DNA of 64,000 bases from Mycetocola tolaasinivorans. Its GTDB lineage: Bacteria; Actinomycetota; Actinomycetes; Actinomycetales; Microbacteriaceae. The notes beneath the pieces are model-generated. The model was not told the origin of the DNA and made no database searches. It was given only the letters and a program-made list of their open reading frames with translations. Position numbers and translations under genes: made by a program. Location: positions 1-64,000 of the forward strand of contig NZ_RCUX01000005.1 of the NCBI RefSeq assembly GCF_003667565.1, written 5' to 3'. Shown piece by piece: positions 54,196 through 62,117 of this stretch. Position 1 is the first letter of the stretch, and each line of letters starts with the position of its first letter.

Positions 54196-54265
54196 GTTCG
54201 TTAGATCTAACATGAGGGTGATGTTAGGTAAAGCGAACATCGGACCCATGTTTGAAATAGCGAAC
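54196..54265. promoter_or_regulatory. three 16-bp operators upstream of hipB, spaced exactly 27 bp
   Basis: Sites at 54196-54211 (inverted), 54223-54238 and 54250-54265. In one orientation they read GTTAGATCTAACGAAC, GTTAGGTAAAGCGAAC and GTTTGAAATAGCGAAC: all begin GTT and end CGAAC, with 10 bases between GTT and AAC. The start-to-start distance is 27 bp in both steps. They lie 48-117 bases before hipB, the expected position for autorepression by HipB. Confidence 0.75.
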
Positions 54266-54301
54266 AAGAGAGGAGGCCGAGCGCTTGCCCGGACGGGCAA
54301 A

Positions 54302-54333
54302 AGGGGCCGGGTGGAGTGATCCACCCGGCCCCT
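54302..54333. terminator. terminator of the phosphosugar mutase gene
   Basis: A 14-bp perfect stem AGGGGCCGGGTGGA with its complement and loop GTGA, 15 bp past the stop of the leftward mutase gene. Confidence 0.75.
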
Positions 54334-54347
54334 CGGCGTTGCTCGCG

Positions 54348-56036
54348 CTACTCCGAGACGAGCTCGGTGAGGTCGGCGCGGATCTCGACCAGGCTGTCGA
54401 GGACGCTCGCATCCTCGCCGCGAACGTCGAGGTAGAACTTCACCTTGGGTTCGGTGCCGCTCGGGCGGATCATGATGCGGGCACCGTCGGAGAGCTCCCA
54501 GCGCAGGGCGTTGGTGCCCGGGCGGGTGGCCGTTGCGATCGAGAGGTCTTCGATCTTCACGATCTCCCGGCTGCCCAGGAGGACGGGCGGGGTCTCGCGC
54601 AGGCGTGCCATGAGGGCGGGGATCTGCGCGAGGTTCGTGAATCGGATCGAGAGCTGGTCGCTGCCGAAGTGGCCAAAGCGGGCGGCGAACTCGTCGAGCA
54701 TGTCGCCCAGGGTGCGCCCCTCCTCGGCCGCGGCACCGGCGAGCTCAAGCACGGCGAGGCCGGCGGAGATTCCGTCCTTGTCGTGCACGGTGTCCGGGTT
54801 GACGAGGTATCCGATGGCCTCCTCGTAGCCGAACAGCAGGTGAGGAACGCGGGAGACCCACTTGAACCCGGTGAGGGTTTCGGAGAAGTCGAGCTGATAC
54901 TGGCGGGCGACTTCGGCCAGCGCCGGAGAGGACACGATCGTGCAGGCCAGTGCGCCGTGGCGGCCGGCGGCACGGGCGCGCTCGGCGGCACGCCAGCCGA
55001 GCAACCAGCCAATCTGATTACCGGTCAGCTGGCGGTAGCCGCCGGGGGCCGAGGTGTCTGGAATCGCGACCGAGCAGCGGTCGGCGTCCGGGTCGTTGGC
55101 GATGATGAGGTCGGCACCGTGCTCGCGGGCGGTCTCGATCGCGAGGTCAAGGGCACCGGGCTCCTCGGGGTTCGGGAAGGCGACCGTGGGGAACGCGGCA
55201 TCCGGGTCGCGCTGGGCGACAACGGCGATGGGCTCGGGCAGGCCGGCCTCGGCCACCACGGCGGCGAAGGTTTCCCAACCCACGCCGTGCATCGCGGTGT
55301 ACACCACGCGCAGGGGCTGCGGGGTCTGGTCTACCAGTGTGGCGGTGGCGCGCACATAGGCGTCAATGACGGCCTCGTCGGCGATCGCATACTCGGTGGA
55401 GCGGGGGAGGTCGGGCACGCGCTCCTCGGTCGCCACGCGCAGGATCTGGGTGGCGATCTCGGCGTCAACCGGGGCGACGATCTGCGAGCCGGCGTCCTCA
55501 TCGCCGAGGTACACCTTGTATCCGTTGTCCGCGGGCGGGTTGTGGCTCGCGGTGACCATGATGCCGGCGCTGGTGTCGAGCTGGCGCACGGCGAAGGCGA
55601 GCACCGGGGTGGGCAGCGGGCGCGGCAGCACGGTGACGCGAATGCCGAGGCCGGCGAGCAGCTCGGCGCTATCACGCGCGAAGACGTCCGAGTTTTTGCG
55701 GCCGTCGTAGCCGATGACCACGCTGGGGGTGGTGTCTCCGCCACGGGCGTTCAGGAACGCCCCGATGCCGGCCGCGGCCTGGGAGACCAGGACGCGGTTC
55801 ATTCGGTTGGAGCCGGCCTCCACGCGGCCACGCAGGCCAGCGGTGCCAAACTCGAGCCGGCCGGCGAAGCGGTCGGCGAGATCGGCTCGGGCGGCGGAGT
55901 CTCCGCCGCGGACGGCCTCCAGGATGCTGGAGAGCTCATCGCGGGTTTCGGCATCCGGGTCCTGGGCGAGCCACGCCTCGGCGCGCTCAAGGAGATCGGT
56001 GCACACCGGAATCGAACCGGTCGTCTCGGCGCTCAT
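54348..56036 (-). CDS. phosphosugar mutase (phosphoglucomutase/phosphomannomutase family, probably phosphopentomutase-type role)
   Basis: 562 residues, the long form of the alpha-D-phosphohexomutase family. Active Ser164 lies in TASHNPP, the metal loop is DPDADR, the sugar-binding loop is GYEEAIGY and the phosphate-binding loop RPSGTEPK. Next to a purine nucleoside phosphorylase, such proteins typically convert ribose-1-P to ribose-5-P, though hexose phosphates are also possible. Confidence 0.92.
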   Translation of the reverse strand: MSAETTGSIPVCTDLLERAEAWLAQDPDAETRDELSSILEAVRGGDSAARADLADRFAGRLEFGTAGLRGRVEAGSNRMNRVLVSQAAAGIGAFLNARGGDTTPSVVIGYDGRKNSDVFARDSAELLAGLGIRVTVLPRPLPTPVLAFAVRQLDTSAGIMVTASHNPPADNGYKVYLGDEDAGSQIVAPVDAEIATQILRVATEERVPDLPRSTEYAIADEAVIDAYVRATATLVDQTPQPLRVVYTAMHGVGWETFAAVVAEAGLPEPIAVVAQRDPDAAFPTVAFPNPEEPGALDLAIETAREHGADLIIANDPDADRCSVAIPDTSAPGGYRQLTGNQIGWLLGWRAAERARAAGRHGALACTIVSSPALAEVARQYQLDFSETLTGFKWVSRVPHLLFGYEEAIGYLVNPDTVHDKDGISAGLAVLELAGAAAEEGRTLGDMLDEFAARFGHFGSDQLSIRFTNLAQIPALMARLRETPPVLLGSREIVKIEDLSIATATRPGTNALRWELSDGARIMIRPSGTEPKVKFYLDVRGEDASVLDSLVEIRADLTELVSE

Positions 56037-56107
56037 CGGCGTCCGCCGGTCAGGCTCGGGGTAATCGTCGCAGTTTGCATGGTCCCCATGCTAACCGGCA
56101 CGAGCGC

Positions 56108-56132
56108 AAAACACCCCGTGACGCGGGGTGTT
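56108..56132. repeat. small inverted repeat AACACCCCG/CGGGGTGTT
   Basis: 9-bp arms around a short centre in the gap between the mutase and phosphorylase genes, 70 bp upstream of the mutase start. It may belong to the mutase leader. Confidence 0.45.
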
Positions 56133-56140
56133 AACGTGGA

Positions 56141-56173
56141 CGGCGGCGGTGTGGATAACCCACACCGCCGCCG
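56141..56173. terminator. hairpin between purine nucleoside phosphorylase and mutase genes
   Basis: CGGCGGCGGTGTGG pairs perfectly with the downstream CCACACCGCCGCCG arm around ATAA. It lies 63 bp past the phosphorylase stop on the minus strand, so the two genes may be separate transcripts. Confidence 0.65.
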
Positions 56174-56235
56174 ATTGTCGCATCGCGTGCGCTAGATTAC
56201 AGCCCGAGTCCGAGCCGTTTCCCGTAACGCGTGCG

Positions 56236-57069
56236 TTAGATAGCGGCCACGATCTGCGCCAGCAGTGCGCTGATCTTGGCCTCGGCGGCCTGTCCGGCCT
56301 CGATGACCTCGGCGTGGCTCAGCGGGGTCGCGGAGATGCCCGCGGCCAGGTTGGTGATGAGCGACATTCCGAGAATTTCCATGCCGGCCTCGCGGGCGGC
56401 GATGGCCTCCAGCGCGGTGGACATACCGACGATGTGGCCACCGATGGTCTTGGCCATCTGGACCTCGGCGGGGGTCTCGTAGTGCGGGCCGCGGAACTGG
56501 CAGTACACGCCCTCGTCCAGCTCGGGGGCGATGGTGTGTGCGAGGTCGCGCAGGCGCTTCGAGTAGAGGTCGGTGAGGTCAACGAAGGTGGCACCCTCGA
56601 GCGGGGAGTCCGCGGTGAGGTTGATGTGGTCGCTGATCAGGACCGGGGTGCCCGGGGTCCAGTGGTCCTTGATGCCTCCGGCACCGTTGGTGAGGATCAT
56701 GGTCTTCGCCCCGGCGGCCGCGGCGGTGCGGACGGAGTGGACGGTGCGGCGGACGCCGTGGCCCTCGTAGTAGTGGGTGCGTGCGCCGATGACCAGCGCG
56801 TGCTTGCCGTTAGCCAGACGGATCGAACGCAGGGTTCCGCCGTGTCCGGGAAGGGCCGGCTTGGAGAAGCCGATGATCTCCTCGGCGGGAATCTCGGCGA
56901 CGGTCTCGCCGAGGAGGTCGGCGGCCTTGCCCCAGCCAGAGCCCAGGGTCAGGGCGATGTCGTGGGAGGCGATGCCGGTCTTTTCGGCGATCTGGGCGGC
57001 CGCCTGGGCTGCGATCTCCCGCGGGGATACGGCGGGGTCGTGAAGCGGGTTTGTGGTGGTGTCAGACAT
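56236..57069 (-). CDS. punA: purine nucleoside phosphorylase
   Basis: 277 residues of the trimeric PNP type. The phosphate loop is LTLGSGWG, then THYYEGHGVRRTVHSVR, TNGAGGIKDHW, the purine-site segment YCQFRGPHYETPAEV and GMSTALEAIAA. It splits inosine or guanosine to base plus ribose-1-P. It works between the adenosine deaminase and the mutase encoded to its left. Confidence 0.94.
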   Translation of the reverse strand: MSDTTTNPLHDPAVSPREIAAQAAAQIAEKTGIASHDIALTLGSGWGKAADLLGETVAEIPAEEIIGFSKPALPGHGGTLRSIRLANGKHALVIGARTHYYEGHGVRRTVHSVRTAAAAGAKTMILTNGAGGIKDHWTPGTPVLISDHINLTADSPLEGATFVDLTDLYSKRLRDLAHTIAPELDEGVYCQFRGPHYETPAEVQMAKTIGGHIVGMSTALEAIAAREAGMEILGMSLITNLAAGISATPLSHAEVIEAGQAAEAKISALLAQIVAAI

Positions 57070-57164
57070 GTACCCACTCTAACCGGAGCGCCGATTTCGT
57101 GCCGGGTTTTTGGGCGCGCCGAATTCACTTTGAACCGGTCGGTACACCTGCAAGAATGGAGGTC

Positions 57165-58604
57165 ATGGTCTACGACTTTGAACGCACCCAAAAGATTGCG
57201 GTAATCGGTGGCGGCCCGGGCGGCTACGAGGCTGCCCTGGCTGGCGCACAGCTTGGCGCGGAGGTGACCCTGATCGAACGGATCGGGGTGGGCGGATCCG
57301 CCGTCATCTCCGACGTTGTCCCCTCGAAATCCCTGATTGCCACCGCCGAGGCAACCACTGCCATCCGGACCGCGAGTGATCTCGGGGTCCGTTTTTATGC
57401 GCAGGATGAGAGCACCGGTAAGCCCATTCAGCCCGAGGTGGCGGTGAACCTGGGCGCGGTGAACAAGCGCCTGCTGAGCATGGCGCACGCGCAGTCTGAA
57501 GACATGCGCCAGGCGCTCGTGGAGGCCGGGGTGACCATCATCGATGGCCATGGCCGCCTCGATGGTCGCGACGCCGTGATCGCCTCGACCGAGTCCGGCG
57601 GCACCGGTGCTGACTTCGACCGCATTGAGGCCGACACCATCGTCGTCTCGGTGGGTGCGAGCCCCCGTATTCTGGACACCGCGAAGCCCGATGGCGAGCG
57701 AATCCTCACCTGGACCCAGCTGTACAACCTCAAGACCGTTCCCGAGCACCTCATCGTGGTGGGTTCCGGCGTGACCGGCGCCGAGTTTGCCTCGGCCTAC
57801 CGGGCCCTGGGCTCCACCGTCACCCTCATCTCTAGCCGTGACCAGGTGCTCCCGGGCGAGGACGCCGATGCGGCCGCCGTGATCGAGAAGGTCTTCAAGC
57901 GCGGCGGCATGACCGTGCTCAACAAGTCGCGCGCCGATTCCGTGGTGCGCGATGGCGATGGCGTGCTGGCCACGCTCTCCGATGGACGTACCGTCTCGGG
58001 CTCGCACGCGCTGATCGCCGTGGGTTCGATCCCGAACACCGCGGGTATCGGCCTCGAGGAGGCCGGGGTGCTGATGAGCGAAACCGGTCACATCCGTGTG
58101 AACCGCGTGGCCCGCACCTCCGTGCCGAACATCTACGCCGCCGGCGACTGCACCACCTTCCTGCCGCTGGCCTCGGTGGCTTCGATGCAGGGCCGCACCG
58201 CGATCTATCACTCCCAGGGTGACGCGGTGAACCCGATCGAGCTGCGCAACGTGGCGGCCAACGTCTTCACCCAGCCGGAGATCGCGACCGTCGGCTGGAG
58301 CCAGAAGGAGATCGAGGACGGCAAGGTGCGGGGCGAGATCTATAAGCTGCCCCTCGCGCACAACCCCCGTGCCAAGATGATGGGTCTGAAGGACGGCTTC
58401 GTGAAGCTGTTCGCGAGCGTGGGATCCGGCGCCGTGCTCGGCGGCGTGATCGTCGCCCCGAAGGCCTCCGAGCTGGTCTTCCCGCTTGCGCTCGCCGTGG
58501 AGCACCGCCTGACGGTGGACCAGGTGGCCGCCGCCTTCGCGGTGTACCCGTCTCTCGTGGGCTCGATCACCGATGCCGCGAAGGCGATGCACCGGGTCGG
58601 TTAG
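57165..58604 (+). CDS. NAD(P)H-quinone dehydrogenase, LpdA-like flavoprotein
   Basis: 479 residues of the disulfide-reductase fold: FAD motif VIGGGPGGYEAAL, NAD(P) motif VVGSGVTGAEFAS, and the FAD/dimer motif IYAAGDCTTFLPLA. The usual CxxxxC redox pair is missing: the segment reads GVGGSAVISDVVPSK. This matches actinobacterial LpdA-type enzymes that reduce quinones rather than lipoamide. The start is ATG 57165 (GGAGG close upstream) or ATG 57156. Divergent from punA. Confidence 0.9.
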   Translation: MVYDFERTQKIAVIGGGPGGYEAALAGAQLGAEVTLIERIGVGGSAVISDVVPSKSLIATAEATTAIRTASDLGVRFYAQDESTGKPIQPEVAVNLGAVNKRLLSMAHAQSEDMRQALVEAGVTIIDGHGRLDGRDAVIASTESGGTGADFDRIEADTIVVSVGASPRILDTAKPDGERILTWTQLYNLKTVPEHLIVVGSGVTGAEFASAYRALGSTVTLISSRDQVLPGEDADAAAVIEKVFKRGGMTVLNKSRADSVVRDGDGVLATLSDGRTVSGSHALIAVGSIPNTAGIGLEEAGVLMSETGHIRVNRVARTSVPNIYAAGDCTTFLPLASVASMQGRTAIYHSQGDAVNPIELRNVAANVFTQPEIATVGWSQKEIEDGKVRGEIYKLPLAHNPRAKMMGLKDGFVKLFASVGSGAVLGGVIVAPKASELVFPLALAVEHRLTVDQVAAAFAVYPSLVGSITDAAKAMHRVG

Positions 58605-58625
58605 GTCGAACAGGAGCTCGTCCGG

Positions 58626-58656
58626 AACCCCGCCCACCCGTAGTGGTGGCGGGGTT
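58626..58656 (+). terminator. terminator after the LpdA-like gene
   Basis: AACCCCGCCCACC pairs with GGTGGCGGGGTT (one bulged C), followed by TTCG; 22 bp after the stop. Confidence 0.7.
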
Positions 58657-58795
58657 TCGTGCTGTCACCGGGGTGTGTTGTCCGTATTGTCCGCGTTATC
58701 TCGCCCATGTTTCGGCGGCTCCGTCTAGCCATACGGGTATTACAAATCTTTCGTCCTCAGGCTGATCGAAACGATCACATCGAGGAGGGAACACC

Positions 58796-59098
58796 GTGGT
58801 TCAGAAGTTCGAAATTAGCTATTCAACGGCCTGCCAGCGCGAGATGGATAATCTGCGTGAATCCCCGCAGATGCGGAAGAAACATCGGCGCGTGACGCTC
58901 GCGCTGGAAAAGCTCGCAAACGACCCCTGGTACCCCTCGCTGCGCAGCCATAAGCACGTCGCGGTGAATGACGAGGAGGGGGCGGGAGTATTCGGCTCGT
59001 ATGTGGAGCACCACACCCCGGGGGCCTGGCGGTTGCTCTGGCGGTATGGCCCGGGCCCACGGGAAATCACCGTGCTGGGTGTTGGGCCACACCCCTAG
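58796..59098 (+). CDS. RelE/ParE-superfamily toxin-like protein
   Basis: 100 residues. The pattern (FEISYSTACQREMD, alpha-helical RKKHRRVTLALEKLANDP, then beta-strand SYVEHHTPGAWRLLWRYGPG and EITVLGVGPHP) matches the RelE/ParE fold: a helical hairpin plus a twisted sheet with Arg and aromatic residues. The GTG follows GAGGAGGG. No HTH antitoxin lies alongside. It could be a solitary mRNase-like protein or a relic of a toxin-antitoxin pair. Confidence 0.7.
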   Translation: MVQKFEISYSTACQREMDNLRESPQMRKKHRRVTLALEKLANDPWYPSLRSHKHVAVNDEEGAGVFGSYVEHHTPGAWRLLWRYGPGPREITVLGVGPHP

Positions 59099-59194
59099 GC
59101 CTCGCAATGTGACCCGCTCCCGAGGTATGGTATCGAAACAAACCTCGGGTCGCCGATGTGCGAGCCGAGGCCTCAGAACGGCGAGAGGAGTGAC

Positions 59195-59377
59195 ATGAGC
59201 GCACAGACCGAGGGCACCAACGGCGGAAACGCGGAGCACGACCACGTGTCGGATCCGGCACACAGCGATGAGGTCGGGAGCGACTGGACCGATGAGGGCG
59301 GGGCCACCAAATACGGGGCAGCCACCCACGTGGACGATCCAGACGCCCACGAGCTGCCCGCTGACTCGGAAGTATAG
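59195..59377 (+). CDS. small acidic protein of unknown function
   Basis: 60 residues, rich in Asp/Glu/Gly/His and predicted to be disordered (SDPAHSDEVGSDWTDEGGA in the middle). GAGAGGAG lies 6 bases before the ATG, so it is well translated. It lies 96 bp after the RelE-like gene on the same strand. It could be an unstructured partner of that protein, but no antitoxin family is recognisable. Confidence 0.65.
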   Translation: MSAQTEGTNGGNAEHDHVSDPAHSDEVGSDWTDEGGATKYGAATHVDDPDAHELPADSEV

Positions 59378-59383
59378 ACAAAA

Positions 59384-59416
59384 CGAAGGCCCGGATCCTC
59401 TGGATCCGGGCCTTCG
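59384..59416. terminator. terminator after the small acidic protein gene
   Basis: A 15-bp perfect stem CGAAGGCCCGGATCC with its complement and a 3-base loop, 6 bp after the stop. Confidence 0.75.
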
Positions 59417-59460
59417 TGGTGTGGGGAGCGGTGCACCCGTGGGTGTTCCGCACTGACGCG

Positions 59461-59622
59461 TTATGCGATGCAGGGTGCTCCGGGTTTGAGGGGCACGGAG
59501 TCGTCCGCGGATTCCATCGGGGAATCGGTTTCGCGGAGTGCGCGGCGCAGATAGGCCGAGTCGCGCATGTCATTCCAGAGGCCGCGAACGGCCTCGCCGA
59601 GGCGGAGGGCTGTGGTGATCAT
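59461..59622 (-). CDS. small protein downstream of the DHA2 efflux pump
   Basis: 53 residues on the minus strand, beginning MITTALRLGEAVRGLW and ending KPGAPCIA. GAAGGGAG lies about 10 bases upstream of the ATG and codon third positions are strongly G/C. The first half is amphipathic (LGEAVRGLWNDMRDSAYL), the rest polar. It begins 66 bp after the efflux pump stop, so is probably co-transcribed with it. No family recognised. Confidence 0.5.
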   Translation of the reverse strand: MITTALRLGEAVRGLWNDMRDSAYLRRALRETDSPMESADDSVPLKPGAPCIA

Positions 59623-59688
59623 CGTGTGTTGATGCTCCCTTCGGAATTGCTGGTGTGGATGGTCTCGGGCCGAGGCGCCGAGGCCGGG

Positions 59689-61236
59689 TTACCGGACGGC
59701 GACGCCGTCGCGGTGGTCGGGGGCCGCATCGAGATCGCGGGCGATTTCGATGCCGGGGATTTCGGTCGCGGGCAGTGCGGCACCGGCGGCGGCGATAACC
59801 ACCGCGGCTTCAGCCTCGAGGGCCTCGTCCCGCAGTTCCTCTCGGGTTTCGGTGGGTGCCGGGCGGCGGCGCGGGATGAGCGCTGCCGCGGCGGTGGCGG
59901 CGATGCCGGTGATGGTGATGAACACGAATCCGGCGGTGTAGCCCGCGGCGGTGGGGATGCCCTCACCGTTTGCGGTGGAGGTGACGATTGCGCCGAAGAC
60001 CGCGGTACCGACGGCCCCGCCGACGGTACGAATGTTTGTGTTCATGCCGGTGGCCACGCCGGTCTGGTGGGCGGGTACGGCACCGACGATCACGTTGGTG
60101 AGGGCCGCGTAGGCGATGCCGAGGCCGAGGCCATAGATACCGCAGGCGAGGGCGATCTGCCAGAGCGCGAAGTGCTCAATCACGATCAGTGCGGAACCGA
60201 TGGCGCCCATCGCGCTGGCGAGCATGAGCGGCAGGCGGTATCCGAATGAGCGGGTCAGCGGGGCGCTGAAGACGCCACCCACGGCCATGCCCACGGTCAT
60301 TGGCAGGATGACGAGGCCGGCCAGGGTGAGGGTCGCACCGAATCCGTAGCCCTCGGCGGGGTTTGTCTGCACGTACTGGGGCACAAACGCGATCATCGCG
60401 AACATGCCGGCACCGAAGAGGAAGGCCACCAGGTTGGTGGTCCAGACCGCGGGGAGCCGCATCATCTTCATGTCGACGATCGGGGTGGGGGAGCTGGCCT
60501 CGATGCGGATCCAGGCGAAGATCAGGACGGCCGCGAGCACAAACAGGCCGATGGTGAGCGGTGACGCCCAGCCCCAGCGCGAGCCATTGGACAGCGGGAG
60601 AAGGAGCGCAACGAGCCAACCGGCGAGGAGCACTGCACCGAGTGGGCGCAGGCGACCGCCGGGTCGATCCTCGGATTCGGGGAGCACAAACGCGGCACCG
60701 ATTGCAACGACCGCGACCACGGTGGCGGGCAGCCAGAACAGCGCGCGCCAGCCGAGGGCGTCCACGATCGGGCCGGCGAGCACGCTGCCGAGTCCGCCAC
60801 CCACGGCGATCACCGAGGACATGATGCCCACGGCGCCGGCGACCCGGGCGGTTGGGAAGTTTTCGCGGATGAGGCCGAAGGCCAGCGGGAAGACCGCCCC
60901 GCCGAGGCCCTGGAGCACGCGGCCGGCGAGGAGCAGGCCGATGCTCGGGGCGAAGGTGGCCAGGATGCTGCCGGCCACGATCGCGCCGAGGGCGAATAGG
61001 ATGGTGCGCTTCTTGCCGAAGAGGTCTCCCATTCGGCCCACCAGCGGGGTGCTGGCGGCGGCGGAGAGCGCCCAGGCCGTCAGGATCCAGGTGGTGGCGG
61101 TCTGAGTGGTGTTCAGCTCGTGCTGGATCAGCGGAAGTGCGGGGTTCAGCAGCGACTGCAGCATCGACATCGCCGCGGAGGCGATGGCGAGGATGATGAA
61201 GATGAGGGTGAGTGGACGACGAATCGTGGTCGACAC
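59689..61236 (-). CDS. MFS drug-efflux transporter, DHA2 (14-helix) family
   Basis: 515 residues with fourteen predicted helices. Motif A-like GRMGDLFGKKRTILF follows helix 2, RVLQGLGGAVFPLAFGLI lies in helix 4, and the antiporter-type motif C GSVLAGPIVDALGWRALFWL is in helix 5. EmrB/LfrA relatives export drugs or biocides by proton antiport. A TetR gene lies divergently upstream with a rich operator region, so the pump is probably induced by its substrate. Confidence 0.92.
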   Translation of the reverse strand: MSTTIRRPLTLIFIILAIASAAMSMLQSLLNPALPLIQHELNTTQTATTWILTAWALSAAASTPLVGRMGDLFGKKRTILFALGAIVAGSILATFAPSIGLLLAGRVLQGLGGAVFPLAFGLIRENFPTARVAGAVGIMSSVIAVGGGLGSVLAGPIVDALGWRALFWLPATVVAVVAIGAAFVLPESEDRPGGRLRPLGAVLLAGWLVALLLPLSNGSRWGWASPLTIGLFVLAAVLIFAWIRIEASSPTPIVDMKMMRLPAVWTTNLVAFLFGAGMFAMIAFVPQYVQTNPAEGYGFGATLTLAGLVILPMTVGMAVGGVFSAPLTRSFGYRLPLMLASAMGAIGSALIVIEHFALWQIALACGIYGLGLGIAYAALTNVIVGAVPAHQTGVATGMNTNIRTVGGAVGTAVFGAIVTSTANGEGIPTAAGYTAGFVFITITGIAATAAAALIPRRRPAPTETREELRDEALEAEAAVVIAAAGAALPATEIPGIEIARDLDAAPDHRDGVAVR

Positions 61237-61336
61237 GGTGGGGACCTTTCAGAAACGACTCGAACGCTCGGGCTGCTGGTGGCGAGTCGGAGTGTCGTGC
61301 CGAAGGGTAGATTATGGCCTGCACGAGGAGTAAAGT

Positions 61337-61395
61337 GGAGGCGTCCTCCTGGATTACCGGAGGCATGCTCTTAGATTACCGGAGGGTTCCTCCGG
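61337..61395. promoter_or_regulatory. operator cluster between the DHA2 pump and tetR genes
   Basis: GGAGGCGTCCTCC (61337-61349) and CCGGAGGGTTCCTCCGG (61379-61395) are perfect palindromes. GATTACCGGAGG occurs twice (61352-61363, 61374-61385), 22 bp apart. All share GGAGG half-sites. Probably bound by two TetR dimers controlling both divergent genes. Confidence 0.65.
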
Positions 61396-61420
61396 TTCGC
61401 AAGTGTTGGAGAAAAAATTG

Positions 61421-61993
61421 GTGGAACTCGAGGCGTTGGTTGAAACCAGCAGACCCCACCGCGCCGATGCGGCCCGCAACTATGACGCGCTGATTGACAC
61501 CGCGAAGGTGGTCTTCCGTGAGGAGGGCATTACCGCCTCCCTGGAAGAGGTCGCGCGCCGCGCGGGCGTGGGCATCGGCACGCTTTATCGCAACTTCCCC
61601 ACCCGGGAAGATCTCATCGAGCGCGTTTACGCCTCCGAGGTGCTCGTGCTGTGCCGTAAGGCCGATGACCACCTGGAGGATGGCGGCAGCGAGTGGGCCG
61701 CGTTTGAGGCGTGGCTGCGCGAGTTCATTCCGTTCCTCGCAACCAAGCGCGCACTGCTGGATGGCCTGAACCGCGGCTCGGAAACCATGCTGTGCTGCCG
61801 TACCGCGATGTACGCGGCGGGGGAGCCCCTGCTGGAGAACGCCCAGAAGGCGGGACTCGTGCGCCCGGACGTCGAGATCGCCGACGTGATCCGCCTCGTG
61901 GTGGGCGTCGCCGGCGTCGCCTACGAAACCGAGGAACAGGGCGAGCGCGTGCTCGGCTTCGCCTTCGACGGCATCCGTACCGCCCACGCGTAG
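61421..61993 (+). CDS. TetR-family transcriptional regulator of the adjacent efflux pump
   Basis: About 190 residues. The TetR helix-turn-helix (about 28-62; ASLEEVARRAGVGIGTLYRN) is followed by an all-helical ligand domain with a CC pair (MLCCRTAMYAAGE). The start is uncertain: GTG 61421 or TTG 61418 fit the GGAG at 61408, and GTG 61403 is also open. Divergent from the DHA2 pump. Confidence 0.9.
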   Translation: MELEALVETSRPHRADAARNYDALIDTAKVVFREEGITASLEEVARRAGVGIGTLYRNFPTREDLIERVYASEVLVLCRKADDHLEDGGSEWAAFEAWLREFIPFLATKRALLDGLNRGSETMLCCRTAMYAAGEPLLENAQKAGLVRPDVEIADVIRLVVGVAGVAYETEEQGERVLGFAFDGIRTAHA

Positions 61994-62117
61994 GCGTTTC
62001 CCTGCTGCTAGGCTGTGGGCATGCCCAGCACCCGTGATTGATTGGTCGCTCCCGTTTCTTCGGTAGCTTGACCCATCATTCATCGCGCCCGTGTGCGCCC
62101 CTGCCTGGAGTTTTTCG

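Noticed and set aside
55990..56035. tRNA-like element (GGAATCGAACCGG) at the mutase start
   Set aside because: The bases encode the first residues of the mutase and no cloverleaf can be formed around them.
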